64,000 nucleotides of DNA from Xiphophorus maculatus (GCF_002775205.1 NC_036445.1:22858953-22922952), one strand, 5' to 3'. Positions 12,653 through 23,661 are shown, numbered from the stretch's first letter. A program made the numbers and translations. Notes: generated by a model from the letters alone, not told the origin.

Positions 12653-13233
12653 TGTCAAGAAAATCCGAGCTCATCCCACTTCCCCATGCTGGAGATTTTA
12701 GTTTAACAGTAATAATAAATAAAGTTATCTTTAAAATGAATCACTCAAGTGACATCAAGGCCCAGCAGTAGACTTAAGTGTCAATAAAATAAATCTAGTT
12801 GTGTGTGTTGTTTTTGTCTCATGCAAACTTTGCTTTAATTCTACTTTTTTCTATCTAATCATAAGAAATCATAGTCAGTCAGAAAGAGTCATTAAACAGG
12901 AAAAGCAGGTTTCCTGGAAAAAGAGGAAGTAAGTTCCAGCCTGCAGATTTATAAAAAATAGCTGAGACTATTCCTTATTTTAAATCATGAAAGTTTAAAG
13001 AATGAAATCTAAACATTTTTGGATAATTTGATAAGATTCAAAGTAAAATACTTATATTAATATTGGTTTACTTGTAATAATACTTACACTTATATTTGTG
13101 GGAACACTTACAAGGAAAACAAGTAACTGTAACTTTAGTAGTAAATAATTAGAATCATGTATTATTCTTTTGGTTTCTTTTCAGAAAAACATCTGTAATA
13201 ACTCACATTAGGATTATAATAAGTATAATTAAT

Positions 13234-13365
13234 AAGTTATGGTTATAAAATCATAAATTAATGATAAATCAGAGAAGCTGAAGAAAATAAATGTGATATA
13301 AGTTATGGTTATAAAATTATAAATGAATGCTAAATCAGAGAAGCTAAAGAAAATAAATGTGATAT
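13234..13365 (+). repeat. 66-bp tandem duplication in U3
   Basis: AAGTTATGGTTATAAAAT recurs at 13234 and 13300, with the intervening CAGAGAAGCT...GAAAATAAATGTGATATA shared between units. The same pair lies in the 3' LTR from about 17956. Confidence 0.75.
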
Positions 13366-13635
13366 AAATGTGATTTTGACATTGAACTTGAAATGGTGTA
13401 AAAGGTGTAACTGCAATTAAACATCACTGATATGTTGGAGGTAGAGAGTAGGTGAAAGGTGAAAGGCAAGGAACTAACAGGAGAGCAGAGATGATCAACG
13501 CCTTATTTAGAGAGTAGGTGAAAGGTTGTGCAGGCAATGGACATAGGAGGTTGAGCAACTCTGAGACATTAGCACAGACATCAGGACATAATGTCTGTAA
13601 GACAGTGATGGATATGAAATCATCTGAGCAGTCAG

Positions 13636-13684
13636 CCAATGAAACAAGCCCAGCAACAGTGCTAGCCAAAGAAACCCTATAAAA
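13636..13684 (+). promoter_or_regulatory. LTR core promoter, 5' copy
   Basis: CCAAT at 13636-13640 and TATAAAA at 13678-13684 at normal spacing, on the sense strand of the element. Transcription would start about 13.71 kb and read towards ddc. Confidence 0.65.
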
Positions 13685-13988
13685 GGTGAGTGCAAAAGAG
13701 GAACCTTTCGTTGGATCCTCCGGGCAGCTTCGAGCCAAGAGATGGACAAAGAACTCTGCAGCTGAAGAAGAGCCGGGGCCACGGAGCCGAAGACTGTCCG
13801 GCCATGGGGACCAACCCGTCAGCCCCACAACCTGTGGCTTCAAATCGCACTTCTCTCATCGGCTGGGTTCAGACCCCAAAGACAAAGATGAAGACAAAGG
13901 CAAAGACAAAGAAGAAGAACTGGTGCCTTCCTTCCTGCCAGCACCAAGTCCTGTGTGACCTCACCATCCATGCGGAGAAGAAGCTCAT

Positions 13989-14192
13989 CAGACCTACAGA
14001 GATTCCTGCCTTCGCTGATCAACATCTTCCTCCTGCTGCAACACCTTCCTCATCATCAGACCTGCGGAGATCCTGGCCTTCATCGATCGGCGTCTTCCTC
14101 CTGCTGCAACACCTTCTTCATCATCAGACCTGCGGAGATCCTGGCCTTCATCGATTGGCGTCTTCCTCCTGCTGCAGCACCTTCTTCGTCGT
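13989..14192 (+). repeat. three 68-bp tandem repeats in R
   Basis: Units start CAGACCT at 13989, 14057 and 14125, each continuing through GAGAT, CTTCCTCCTGCTGC and CATCATCA-like ends. A period of 68 shifts the reading frame at each unit, so a protein role is unlikely. The copy in the 3' LTR starts at about 23966. Confidence 0.85.
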
Positions 14193-14366
14193 CGTGCCAG
14201 GTCTGGGGTTCGAGGCGCCATGCTCCGTCCGTCTCTCTCAAAGGTTCCCTTTTTTTAGTTTTCAGTGTCAGCAGTAGGGAAAGATAGACTAGATGATTGA
14301 TTTTACTTATTTGATTATTTCTGCTACTGAATTAAGCTGTACTGACCCTTGCAAAAATGCCTTACT

Positions 14367-14372
14367 AATAAA
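14367..14372 (+). terminator. LTR polyadenylation signal, 5' copy
   Basis: AATAAA inside the LTR downstream of the TATA box. The 3' LTR counterpart is at 24344-24349 and would end the element's transcript. Confidence 0.55.
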
Positions 14373-14911
14373 ATATTTAGCATAAAGAAAATCTAAAAGA
14401 TGTTGTGGACATTCAGTTAATGAGTCACCTTAAAGTTCTTTGATGGTTGTAAAATAGCTGTGATGTTTGATTCTGGAGAGGAAAAAGTTTAAAATGTTTT
14501 TAAGTTGCTGGTAGCCCAAATTTAAAACGTCATCCTTGGGACTCGCCCGAGTCACTAAAACCTACCTGGTTCAATAACAAATGCAAGTTGTAAAATAAGA
14601 GAACGAGCGACCGTTAACAGGTGTGCTCTGTGAAACTAGTTGGCTGTAGGCTGCTCAGTCTGGCTAATTCACAGAGGGAAGAAGGGTGAGACACCTGGAT
14701 GTAGGCCGTTAAAAATCAGGTGAATCGTTTCTCGAAACCAGCTTAAACAGAGTTTACTTCAGTTCTGGACAGGGTAAATCCCGGCAGATTTAGGAAACTC
14801 AATTAACCCGTTAGATGGAGAGCTGGTAGCACATCTCCCCTCTCAGAAGAGGAAGCAGAGAGTGAGACAGTAGAGACAGAAAGGAGGGGGGGGGTGTTGC
14901 GCAACAACAAG

Positions 14912-14929
14912 TGGCGCCCGAACAGGGAC
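14912..14929 (+). other. primer-binding site, tRNA-Lys type
   Basis: TGGCGCCCGAACAGGGAC, two bases after the 5' LTR. It is an 18-base match to the 3' end of the tRNA-Lys(3) used as primer by lentiviruses and several other retroviruses. Confidence 0.93.
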
Positions 14930-15635
14930 TCGACTAACGGAGTAGGAGGGCCCTATGCCAAGTCAGTAAAAACAGATGTGAGGATCTGAATAGCTCACTT
15001 GGTTTGTTAACTCTTAAGGAATAGAGTTAATGGTGACTGATATGGCCGTCAGTCACAACCCTTGCAGTAACTGTATGGCATACAGGTGAGGGAAAGCTTC
15101 TACTGAGGATAAATGACCGGATCCAGACAGTGAAGCTAGTAGCCAACATAGTCTAGACCCATCCCTGCTCGAGAGCGCAAAGAGAGGCTTTGGGGGATAG
15201 ACAACTCGAACCGACAGAGAGACGGAGTGATGGATGATCACTTCGAGGAGGAAAATCTGGGGAAGAAACCGGAGGAAGCCGGCCGCCCAGATCGTTTGGA
15301 AAAGGAGGAGACCTCAACAGAACTGCATCAACTTTCTACACAGCTACTGTGACTCAGACCTGAAGCAAGGGGGGACGTTGGTTCCAAGAATGAGGAACTG
15401 AAACATCAACCCCTGACAAAGGAAAGTTGGCTCAGTCTTGCTGGAGTGGTTCGTGATGTAATGCTGACAAGAAAAGAAAAGACCAGCCTGCAAGCATGCA
15501 CAAGAAACACAGAAAAGTATCATCAGCTGACGATGGATGAGGAAGCACACCGCGTCCTCCACTGCAGCCATCGAGAAGACATCCGGCAACAGAGGAACAA
15601 ACACCAGCAGCTGACATCATCACACAGACGCAGAC
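14930..15635 (+). other. leader of the LTR element, no gag recognised
   Basis: G/A-rich untranslated leader. Only short open frames are present and none resembles matrix, capsid or nucleocapsid; no CCHC zinc knuckle was seen. Confidence 0.55.
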
Positions 15636-15974
15636 ATGGTTAAAGACATCCTGCTGGACCCGGAGCTTGAAATTGAGCCAGCACAACCCACCAGTAAGAA
15701 ACGACCGCAAGCGACATCTGAGAAGCCAGGACAACTGGAAGGGGCAATCTACACCGATGGATCCAGAAAGGGGTCCGACCAGTCGGCATACTGGGGATTT
15801 ATTCTGAAGCAGGATGGCAAAGAGAGATGCCGTCAGAAAGGAAAAGCTCCCGGTAGTGCTCAAGCCGGAGAAGTAACGGCAGTACTGGAAGGATTGCTGG
15901 AGCTGGTGAAAAGGAAAATCAAGAGTGCCAGACCCGAGAGAAGCAGCTTGAGAGTGCGAGAGGGAAACAAGTAG
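15636..15974 (+). pseudogene. RNase H remnant of retroviral pol
   Basis: A 112-codon open frame contains the RNase H signature AIYTDGSRKG (first catalytic Asp) and GSAQAGEVTAVLEGLLEL (catalytic Glu). The frame ends before the third and fourth acidic residues, and reverse transcriptase upstream is absent. The piece therefore looks like a deleted, inactive part of pol. Confidence 0.75.
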
Positions 15975-16281
15975 CTCATCACAACTTATGGAAGAAGAAA
16001 GCAGAACTGAGGCTCCGCCCGAAACTTGAGGTGCAGCGACAAGGCGCACACCTGAGAAGAAGCCCTATGGAGGGGCAAAGATGACGACCTTTCGTGCCAC
16101 TAAGAAAGGTTGTCTCTGCCGGTGTCGAGGTGGGACAGAACACCTAAGGACAGGTGGTCCTAGAGTAGCACGGGGACCAGGTAGTACGGTGCGTGCATAA
16201 GGCCCTCGAATATGCAGGCGTGCTACACCCCCGTGAAGAACTGAGCAAGCAGGACTGCTGGATGTCCCTTCAGCCCATCCG

Positions 16282-16617
16282 ATGCAGCTGTGTGACTTTG
16301 AGGTATGTGGTCGATACGCAGGGCACCCAGGGCAGCGGATGGAAGGTTTGTTCATCAAGAGCACAGTCCCATGGGGTTCAGTCTGCATGGACGTAGCAGA
16401 GCCAATGGGGATAACAGGAAAGAGAGGTGAGAAGTACCTCTTGGTGCTGATGGACACAGTGACAACTGCTAGAAGAGCAGGTCTTCCCCTGCAGAGGAAC
16501 TCCGTTCACGTCACAGAAAGCAGGGAGGCGAAGACACTTCTTCTTTTTGCTCAGAGAAGAAAAAGGGAAGTTGCAGCTCAAAGTGTCACTGAAAACAGGG
16601 CAGAGAGTTTGGATTAA
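16282..16617 (+). pseudogene. integrase core remnant
   Basis: In the + frame, residues after FIKSTVPWG give the start of an integrase catalytic core (VCMDVAEP, then EKYLLVLMDTVT), with a first catalytic Asp. After DTVT the sequence departs from the family, so the second Asp and the Glu of the D,D-35-E triad are missing. Internally deleted and inactive. Confidence 0.65.
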
Positions 16618-16894
16618 AGCTCAAGATCGGCCTGCAGCTACGGGGATCAAGCTGAGATTCAACGCCCGAGTTTTTGTAAAGCAAGTACTGAACTTCAACA
16701 CAGTACTACTGATGAAGAAAGGGGTCCATGAGGAAGCAGTGCTCAAGCCAGTTCTTAGCTACAGCGAACCAGAACATTACGAGACGATGGCCAGAGAATC
16801 AAGCACCATGCCATCCTACAGTAGACTGGCCACTATTACAGGAAGGTTGCCGTTCAAAGAACAACTTCAAGGCTTTGGACTGGGAGGGCCGTGA
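16547..16894 (+). pseudogene. integrase C-terminal region remnant
   Basis: An overlapping frame contains LKTGQRVWIKAQ, then FNTVLLMKK and LKPVL, resembling the SH3-like DNA-binding end of retroviral integrases. It overlaps the core remnant in another frame, so pol was reduced by deletion rather than kept as one protein. Confidence 0.5.
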
Positions 16895-17364
16895 AGAAAT
16901 TGGGCTATGCTAAAGAAGAACTCCAGTCACAACCTGATGGATTAAAATGGAAAAGGATCATGATTACGTATAAAGCATCACGATGCTTATGCGTTTTGCT
17001 TTGCTCTGCTGAACAGCCAGAATTTTTTTTTTTTTTTTTGAGGCCTTCTGTCTCAGCCCATCTTCCCTAAAGAATCATCCCACATCCTGAAGAACCGACA
17101 GTTCATCCAGCGAAGGTTCCTGTAGAAGAATCAGAGCGATCCAAGTTTTCTTCGACATTCATCACCTCATGGGGGAAATCAAAACTCCAAGGAGGGGGTG
17201 TCAAGAGAAGTGGAGTTTTGATGACTACACTGAGCCCTCTGTGACAACTGAGGATGAAGAATCTGCATCTTCACATCCCAGACGAACATCTTCTCTTTCC
17301 GGGGGATGAGGACGGCGAACTGCAGGAGGGTGATGGACTCCCAGCATGTGAAAGGTCTGACCTC
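16895..17364 (+). other. LTR element region where env would lie, no env seen
   Basis: Contains a poly-T tract near 17022-17039 and short frames only. No signal peptide, cleavage site or fusion-peptide-like stretch was recognised. A second polypurine-like GGAGGGGG followed by TGTCAAG lies at 17191-17205. Confidence 0.5.
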
Positions 17365-17374
17365 GTGGAGGGGG
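17365..17374 (+). other. polypurine tract of the LTR element
   Basis: GTGGAGGGGG directly precedes the TGTCAAG start of the 3' LTR, as expected for the plus-strand primer. Confidence 0.8.
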
Positions 17375-18890
17375 TGTCAAGAAAATCCGAGCTCATCCCA
17401 CTTCCCCATGCTGGAGATTTTAGTTTAACAGTAATAATAAATAAAGTTATCTTTAAAATGAATCACTCAAGTGACATCAAGGCCCAGCAGTAGACTTAAG
17501 TGTCAATAAAATAAATCTAGTTGTGTGTGTTGTTTTTGTCTCATGCAAACTTTGCTTTAATTCTACTTTTTTCTATCTAATCATAAGAAATCATAGTCAG
17601 TCAGAAAGAGTCATTAAACAGGAAAAGCAGGTTTCCTGGAAAAAGAGGAAGTAAGTTCCAGCCTGCAGATTTATAAAAAATAGCTGAGACTATTCCTTAT
17701 TTTAAATCATGAAAGTTTAAAGAATGAAATCTAAACATTTTTGGATAATTTGATAAGATTCAAAGTAAAATACTTATATTAATATTGGTTTACTTGTAAT
17801 AATACTTACACTTATATTTGTGGGAACACTTACAAGGAAAACAAGTAACTGTAACTTTAGTAGTAAATAATTAGAATCATGTATTATTCTTTTGGTTTCT
17901 TTTCAGAAAAACATCTGTAATAACTCACATTAGGATTATAATAAGTATAATTAATAAGTTATGGTTATAAAATCATAAATTAATGATAAATCAGAGAAGC
18001 TGAAGAAAATAAATGTGATATAAGTTATGGTTATAAAATTATAAATGAATGCTAAATCAGAGAAGCTAAAGAAAATAAATGTGATATAAATGTGATTTTG
18101 ACATTGAACTTGAAATGGTGTAAAAGGTGTAACTGCAATTAAAGCTGCAAGCAGCCTCGGGCGGCCCTCGCAGCAAGCGCCGCTCCGGCCTATTGGCCAC
18201 CGCGGGGGTTCCGGCCACCGCAGAAGCTCTCGCGCGTTTTCCAGAGCCGCGGCCCGCTCCCCACCGCAGAAGGTCTGCCGCAGTTTCCAGCACCGCCGCC
18301 CGCCAGCCGCCGCAGGAGCTGTCGCGCATTTTCGCCGCCCGTCCACTGGGCGACACGCGTGAATGCGTTTGGCAGCGCTCCCCGACGACTGTCAAAAAAT
18401 CTGGTGCAGATCGGTCGATGCGTCGAGGAGATACAGCCCATGTATTAACTTAGGGGGCGCAGTGGAGCCAAATTACATTTCAAACCCGTCGGGCTCTTTA
18501 GAGGTGAACAAAGGTCATACCTATCCAGTTTGGCGCCAATCGGATGATCTATGCCTGAATAAGAGCCAAACGTATGTATATGGCGAGGGACTGATATTCG
18601 CCATTTGGCCACGCCCACACAGTTCAGCCAGCAGCGAGCATTGACAGAGTTTATCATCCGAATCATCTTGATTAGGTCAAGAGAGCCATAAACAGAGCTT
18701 TCCAAGTAAAAAAATAGCACTTCCTGTTCCGAGGGGGCGGGGCCTAAGTGATGTCATCATTTGACCATTGGATATTATTGGACACTCGATTATGATCAAT
18801 CACTGAACGTTTGGTGTCTCTGTGAGTTTTTGTGTTAGAATTACAAATTATTTAATTTTTTCCTCCATTACAACATTGAACTTTCATTCC

Positions 18891-18973
18891 GTAGGGCAAT
18901 GCTGCCCTCTGGTGTCGAATTACTGAAATAATGAAACTATTTCAGTGGGCAGCAGAGGGCAGCATTGCCCTAC
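18891..18973. repeat. long hairpin, 20-bp perfect outer arms
   Basis: GTAGGGCAATGCTGCCCTCT (18891-18910) and its exact reverse complement (18954-18973) enclose a second inverted pair, ACTGAAATA and TATTTCAGT, so most of the 83 bases can fold. Unit 2 of the nested element lacks it, so it may be a small secondary insertion (MITE-like). Confidence 0.8.
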
Positions 18974-19051
18974 AAACAACGAACATGGACTGTTTATTAT
19001 GTAATTACACAGAAGATCTCTCTAATTCATTCTGAGGGGGCGGGGCTTAGA

Positions 19052-19059
19052 TGACGTCA
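19052..19059. promoter_or_regulatory. CRE-like site next to a GC box in the nested element
   Basis: TGACGTCA, the full palindromic CREB/ATF site, directly after GGGGGCGGGGCTTAGA. The same pair recurs at 21354-21361 and 21630-21637. Confidence 0.5.
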
Positions 19060-21353
19060 TAATATGATGACATAGCATTGTCAGGCATCACACCAGGATG
19101 AGTCAGGCCAAGTTTGGTGCAGCTCGGTCGAAACATGTGGAATCTAGAAGCAAACGTATGGCATCGGCGTTACAGGTCACTTCGCCTCGCCGCCACGCCC
19201 ACCTGCTATGTCAAAGCCGGCCGGGGTTGGAATCCACAACACACCAACATGTTTTCTGTCTCTGGACACAGTTTCATGTTGATTAGGTCAAAGGGCTAAG
19301 ATAGCGACCGTTCACAGTAAAACATGACACTTCCTGTTCTCAGGGGGCGTGGCCTACTTAAAAAAATAATTTCACCACAGGGTATTTTAGGACACCCGAT
19401 GACGATCAATCACTGAACGTTTGGTCCCTCTATGTGTTTTTGTATAGGAAATATAAGAGTTTCGTGTTTCATGGCGAGTAGGTGAACTTTGACCCCTGGT
19501 AACCCCCCTTCAGCAAGCTCATACAGTCACCAATTTGATAACTTTAAATCAGACATGCCTTATGATCAGACTGACCGAGTTTGAAGTCGATCAATCGAAA
19601 TCCCTAGGAGGAGTTCGATCAAATGCAAAGGCTGTAAACGTCAAACTCGAGGTCCAAAATGGACCTTCAATACAAAATGGCCGACTTCCTGTTGGGTTTA
19701 GAGCATGGCTCCAAGAGACTTTTTTGTACGTCCTGACATGATACACATGTGTACCAAGTTTCGTAATTCTAGGTTTAAGCATGGCTTGGGGCTGTTCATT
19801 TAAAATACTCTAGGGGTCGCTATAGAAAAATTAGGCCACGCCCACCAAATATCGCTATGGATTCCTGTTCGGGGATGGATAAGGATCCATCCTAGTGAGT
19901 TTGGAGCAGCTCACCCCGAAACTGTGGAATTCAGAGCCAAACGAAATTCGATGGCGTTCGCAACGCCGCCACGCCCACCTGCTTCATCGCAGCCGGTCGG
20001 GGTTGGAATCCACAACACACCAACATGTCTTCTGTCTCTGGACACAGTTTCATGTTGATTAGGTCAAAGGGCTAAGATAGCGACCGTTCACAGTAAAACA
20101 TTACACTTCCTGCTCTCAGGGGGCGTGGCCTACGTAAAAAAAAAATTTCACCACAGGGTATCTTAGGACACCCGATGACGACCAATCACTGAAAGTTTGG
20201 TCCCTCTATGTGTTTTTGTATAGGAAATATAAGAGTTTTCTGTTTCATGGCGTGTAGGTGAACTTTGACCCCAGCTAACCCCCCTTCAACATGCTCCAAA
20301 ACTCACCAATTTGATAACTTTAAATCAGACATGCCTTATGATCAGACTGACCGAGTTTGAAGCCGATCAATCAAAATCCCTAGGAGGAGTTCGATCAAAT
20401 ACGAAGGCTGTAAACGTCAAACTCGAGGTAAAAAATGGACCTTCAATACAAAATGGCCGACTTCCTGTGATACTTGCACTATGACATTACTTGTAAATTC
20501 TGAGCGTCTTAGTGCGCTCTACAACTGTACCGAATTTCAAGTCTCTACGATGAAGTAAGTGAATAGCAATGGGTCTGTTGAAAATTGCTAGTTGCCGCCG
20601 TTGAGCAATTTTTTTTGCAATTTTTGCGACGACCTTAAAATACGTAAATTTGAGCGTCGCTGTATGCGTCCGCCAAGTTTGGTGAGTTTTTGAATATGAT
20701 AAAGCCCCCAAAAGGGCGATTCATTTGTAGGGAAGAAAAATAATTAAAGCTGCAAGCAGCCTCGGGCGGCCCTCGCAGCAAGCGCCGCTCCGGCCTATTG
20801 GCCACCGCGGGGGTTCCGGCCACCGCAGAAGCTCTCGCGCGCTTTCCAGAGCCGCAGCCTGCTCCCCACCGCGGAAGCTCTGCCGCAGATTCCAGCATCG
20901 CCGCCCGCCAGCCGCCGCAGAAGCTGTCGCGCATTTTCCCCGCCCGTCCACCGGGCGACAGGCGTGAATGCGTTCAGCGGCGCTCCCCGACGACTGTCAA
21001 AAAATCTGGTGCAGATCGGTTGATGCGTCGAGGAGATACGGCCGATGTATCAACTTAGGGGGCGCAGTGGAGTCAAATTACATCTCAAACCCGTCGGGCT
21101 CTTTAGAGGTGAACAAAGGTCATACATGTCCAGTTTGGCGCCAATCGGATGATCCATGTGTGAATTAGAACCAAACGTATGTATATGGCGAGGGACTGAT
21201 ATTCGCCATTTGGCCACGCCCACACGGTTCAGCCAGCTGCGAGCATTGACAGAGTTTATCATCCAAATCATCTTGATTAGGTCAAGAGAGCCATAAACAG
21301 AGCTTTCCAAGGAAAAAAACGGCACTTCCGGTTCCGAGGGGGCGGGGCTTAGA

Positions 21354-21361
21354 TGACGTCA
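21354..21361. promoter_or_regulatory. CRE-like site, second copy
   Basis: TGACGTCA after GGGGGCGGGGCTTAGA in unit 2. Confidence 0.5.
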
Positions 21362-21629
21362 TAATGTGATGACGTAGGATTGACGGGCAAGCCTCCAGGA
21401 TCACTCAGGCCAAGTTTGATGCAGCTCGGTCAAAATATGTGGAAGGTAGAGGCAAACGTATACGAACGGCGTTGCCGCCATTGAAAACTGTTGGCACTTT
21501 AAAGCAAGCGAGACCAACTTCCTATCTGTCATCCAACACAGAATCACCTTGATTAGGTCAAGAGAGCCATAGATGAAAGTTTCCAAGGAAAAAAATAGCA
21601 CTTCCTGTTCTGAGGGGGCGGGGCTTAGA

Positions 21630-21637
21630 TGACGTCA
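21630..21637. promoter_or_regulatory. CRE-like site, third copy
   Basis: TGACGTCA after GGGGGCGGGGCTTAGA in unit 2, about 275 bp from the previous copy. Confidence 0.5.
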
Positions 21638-23612
21638 TAATCTGATGACATAGAATTTTCAGGTATCACACCAGCATCACTCAAGCCAAGTTTGGTGCAG
21701 CTCGGTCGAAACATGTGGAATCTAGAAGCAAACGTATGGCATCGGCGTTACAGGTCACTTCGCCACGCCGCCACACCCAGCTGCTTCATCGCAGCCGGTC
21801 AGGGCTTGGATCCACAACACACCAACATGTCTTCTGTCTCTGGACACAGTTTCATGTTGATTAGGTCAAAGGGCTAAGATAGCGACCGTTCACAGTAAAA
21901 CATGACACTTCCTGTTCTCAGGGGGCGTGGCCTAAGTGATGTCATCATTTCACCACAGGGTATTTTAGGACACCCGATGACGGCCAATCACTGAAAGTTT
22001 GGTGTCTCTGTGAGTTTCTGTGCAGGATATATAAGAGTTTGGTGTTTCATGGCGAGTAGGTGAACTTTGACCCCTGGTAACCCCCCTTCAGCAAGCTCAT
22101 ACAGTCACCAATTTGATAACTTTAAATCAAACATGCCTTATGATCAGACTGACCGAGTTTGAAGCCGATCAATCGAAATCCCTAGGAGGAGTTCGATCAA
22201 ATACGAAGGCTGTAAACGTCAAACTCGAGGTCCAAAATGGACCTTCAATAGAAAATGGCCGACTTCCTGTTGGGTTTCGACCATGGCTCTAATAGACTTT
22301 TTTGTACGTCCTGACAAGATACACATATGTACCAAGTTTCGTAATTCTAGGTTAAAGCATGGCTTGGGGCTGTTCATTTAAAATACTCTAGGGGGCGCTA
22401 TAGATAAATTAGGCCACGCCCACCAAATTTTGTTATGAATTCCTGTCGGTGGGTGGATAAGGATCCATCCTAGTGAGTTTGGAGCAGCTGGGCCCGAAAT
22501 TGTGGAATTCAGAGCCAAACGTATGGCAACAGCGTTACAGGTCACTTCGCCACGCCGCCACGCCCACCTGCTATGTCAAAGCCGGTCGGGGTTGGAATGC
22601 TCAACACACCAACATGTCTTCTGTCTCTGGACACAGTTTCATGTTGATGAGGTCAAAGGGCTAAGATAGCGACCGTTCACAGTAAAACATGACACTTCCT
22701 GTTCTCAGGGGGCGTGGCCTAAGTGATGTCATCATTTCACCACAGGGTATTTTAGGACACCCGATGACGATCAATCAGTGAAAGTTTGGTCCCTCTATGT
22801 GTTTTTATATAGGAAATATAAGAGTTTCGTGTTTCATGGCGAGTAGGTGAACTTTGACCCCTGCTAACCCCCCTTCAGCATGCTCCAAAACTCACCAATT
22901 TGATAACTTTAAATCAAACATGCCTTATGATCAGACTGACCGAGTTTGAAGTCGATCAATCGAAATCCCTAGGAGGAGTTCGATCAAATACGAAGGCTGT
23001 AAACGTCAAACTCGAGGTAAAAAATGGACGTTCAATACAAAATGGCCGACTTTCTGTGATAGTTGGCTTATAACATTCAATGTAAGTTCTGAGTCTTTTG
23101 GTGAGCTCTACAAGTGTACCAAATTTCATGTCTCTACGATGAAGTACGTTCATACCATTGTGTCAACAGAAAATTGCTAGTTGCCGCCGTTCAGCAATTT
23201 TTTTTGCGATTTTTGCGACAACCTTAAAATTCAAAATTTTTAAATTTTCTAGTCGCGACCGCCAAGTTTGGTGAGTTTTTGAATATGATAAAGCCCCCAA
23301 AAAGGCTCCTCTTTAGGGGGGCAGAATCGTAATAATAATAAGAAACAGTACAGATACAATAGGCCTTCGCAGCGCTTTGCTGCTCGGGCCTAATTAAACA
23401 TCACTGATATGTTGGAGGTAGAGAGTAGGTGAAAGGTGAAAGGCAAGGAACTAACAGGAGAGCAGAGATGATCAACGCCTTATTTAGAGAGTAGGTGAAA
23501 GGTTGTGCAGGCAATGGACATAGGAGGTTGAGCAACTCTGAGACATTAGCACAGACATCAGGACATAATGTCTGTAAGACAGTGATGGATATGAAATCAT
23601 CTGAGCAGTCAG

Positions 23613-23661
23613 CCAATGAAACAAGCCCAGCAACAGTGCTAGCCAAAGAAACCCTATAAAA
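23613..23661 (+). promoter_or_regulatory. LTR core promoter, 3' copy
   Basis: CCAAT 23613-23617 and TATAAAA 23655-23661, identical to the 5' copy. It lies about 2.2 kb upstream of the ddc start codon on the same strand. Confidence 0.6.

Larger units (their letters stand above)
12653..14909 (+). repeat. 5' LTR of the retrovirus-like element
   Basis: Begins TGTCAAGAAAATCC and ends CAACAACA just before the primer-binding site, 2257 bp in all. Inferred parts: U3 to about 13.7 kb (CCAAT 13636-13640, TATAAAA 13678-13684), a long R of about 0.7 kb to just after AATAAA at 14367-14372, then U5. It holds a 66-bp tandem duplication near 13.23-13.37 kb and three 68-bp repeats at 13.99-14.19 kb. Confidence 0.93.
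18144..20741. repeat. nested element, unit 1
   Basis: GC-rich head (18144-18360), then a module repeated at about 780-bp spacing (the block starting TATGATCAGACTGACCGAG at about 19561 and again at about 20337). Ends TGAATATGATAAAGCCCCC... and lacks the final 80-odd bases present at the end of unit 2. The open frames over the GC head are compositional. Confidence 0.75.
18144..23391. mobile_element. nested non-coding repeat element, two-unit (dimeric), inside the 3' LTR
   Basis: Interrupts the LTR exactly: the 5' LTR reads GCAATTAAACATC across the site, while AATTAAA occurs at both insert edges (18137-18143 and 23392-23398). It starts GCTGCAAGCAGCCTCGGG and ends GCTTTGCTGCTCGGGCCT, so both ends can form small GC-rich hairpins. 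Unit 1 is 18144-20741 and unit 2 is 20749-23391, each beginning with the same GC-rich 150 bp. A third AATTAAA (20742-20748) sits between them. No protein is encoded. Elements with similar ends are common in fish genomes. The TTAA core suggests a cut-and-paste transposon such as Kolobok or piggyBac, but there are no clear terminal inverted repeats, so the class is open. Confidence 0.85.
20749..23391. repeat. nested element, unit 2
   Basis: Repeats the plan of unit 1 with many substitutions, including the two 780-bp modules (block starts about 22138 and 22921). It carries the complete 3' end with AATAATAATAAGAAACAGTA and the terminal hairpin before AATTAAA. Confidence 0.75.

Noticed and set aside
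13690..14277. 195-codon open frame in the LTR, identical in both copies
   Set aside because: Identity reflects LTR duplication, not selection. The frame crosses 68-bp repeats that shift phase, and no domain is seen.
15432..16049. 205-codon open frame on the minus strand, the longest in the window
   Set aside because: It lies antisense to the RNase H remnant, which has clear pol motifs. It shows no known domain and is a shadow.
16895..17364. env gene of the LTR element
   Set aside because: No open frame of useful length and no envelope features in the space between pol scraps and the polypurine tract.
18066..18453. Ala/Arg-rich open frames on both strands at the head of the nested element (also 20635-21058)
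   Set aside because: GC-rich composition gives long frames on both strands at once. No domain is seen and the two units diverge without codon bias.
19080..23300. CRISPR-like or satellite array in the nested element
   Set aside because: The spacing of about 780 bp, diverged modules and transposon-like ends fit a duplicated mobile element, not a CRISPR or centromeric satellite.
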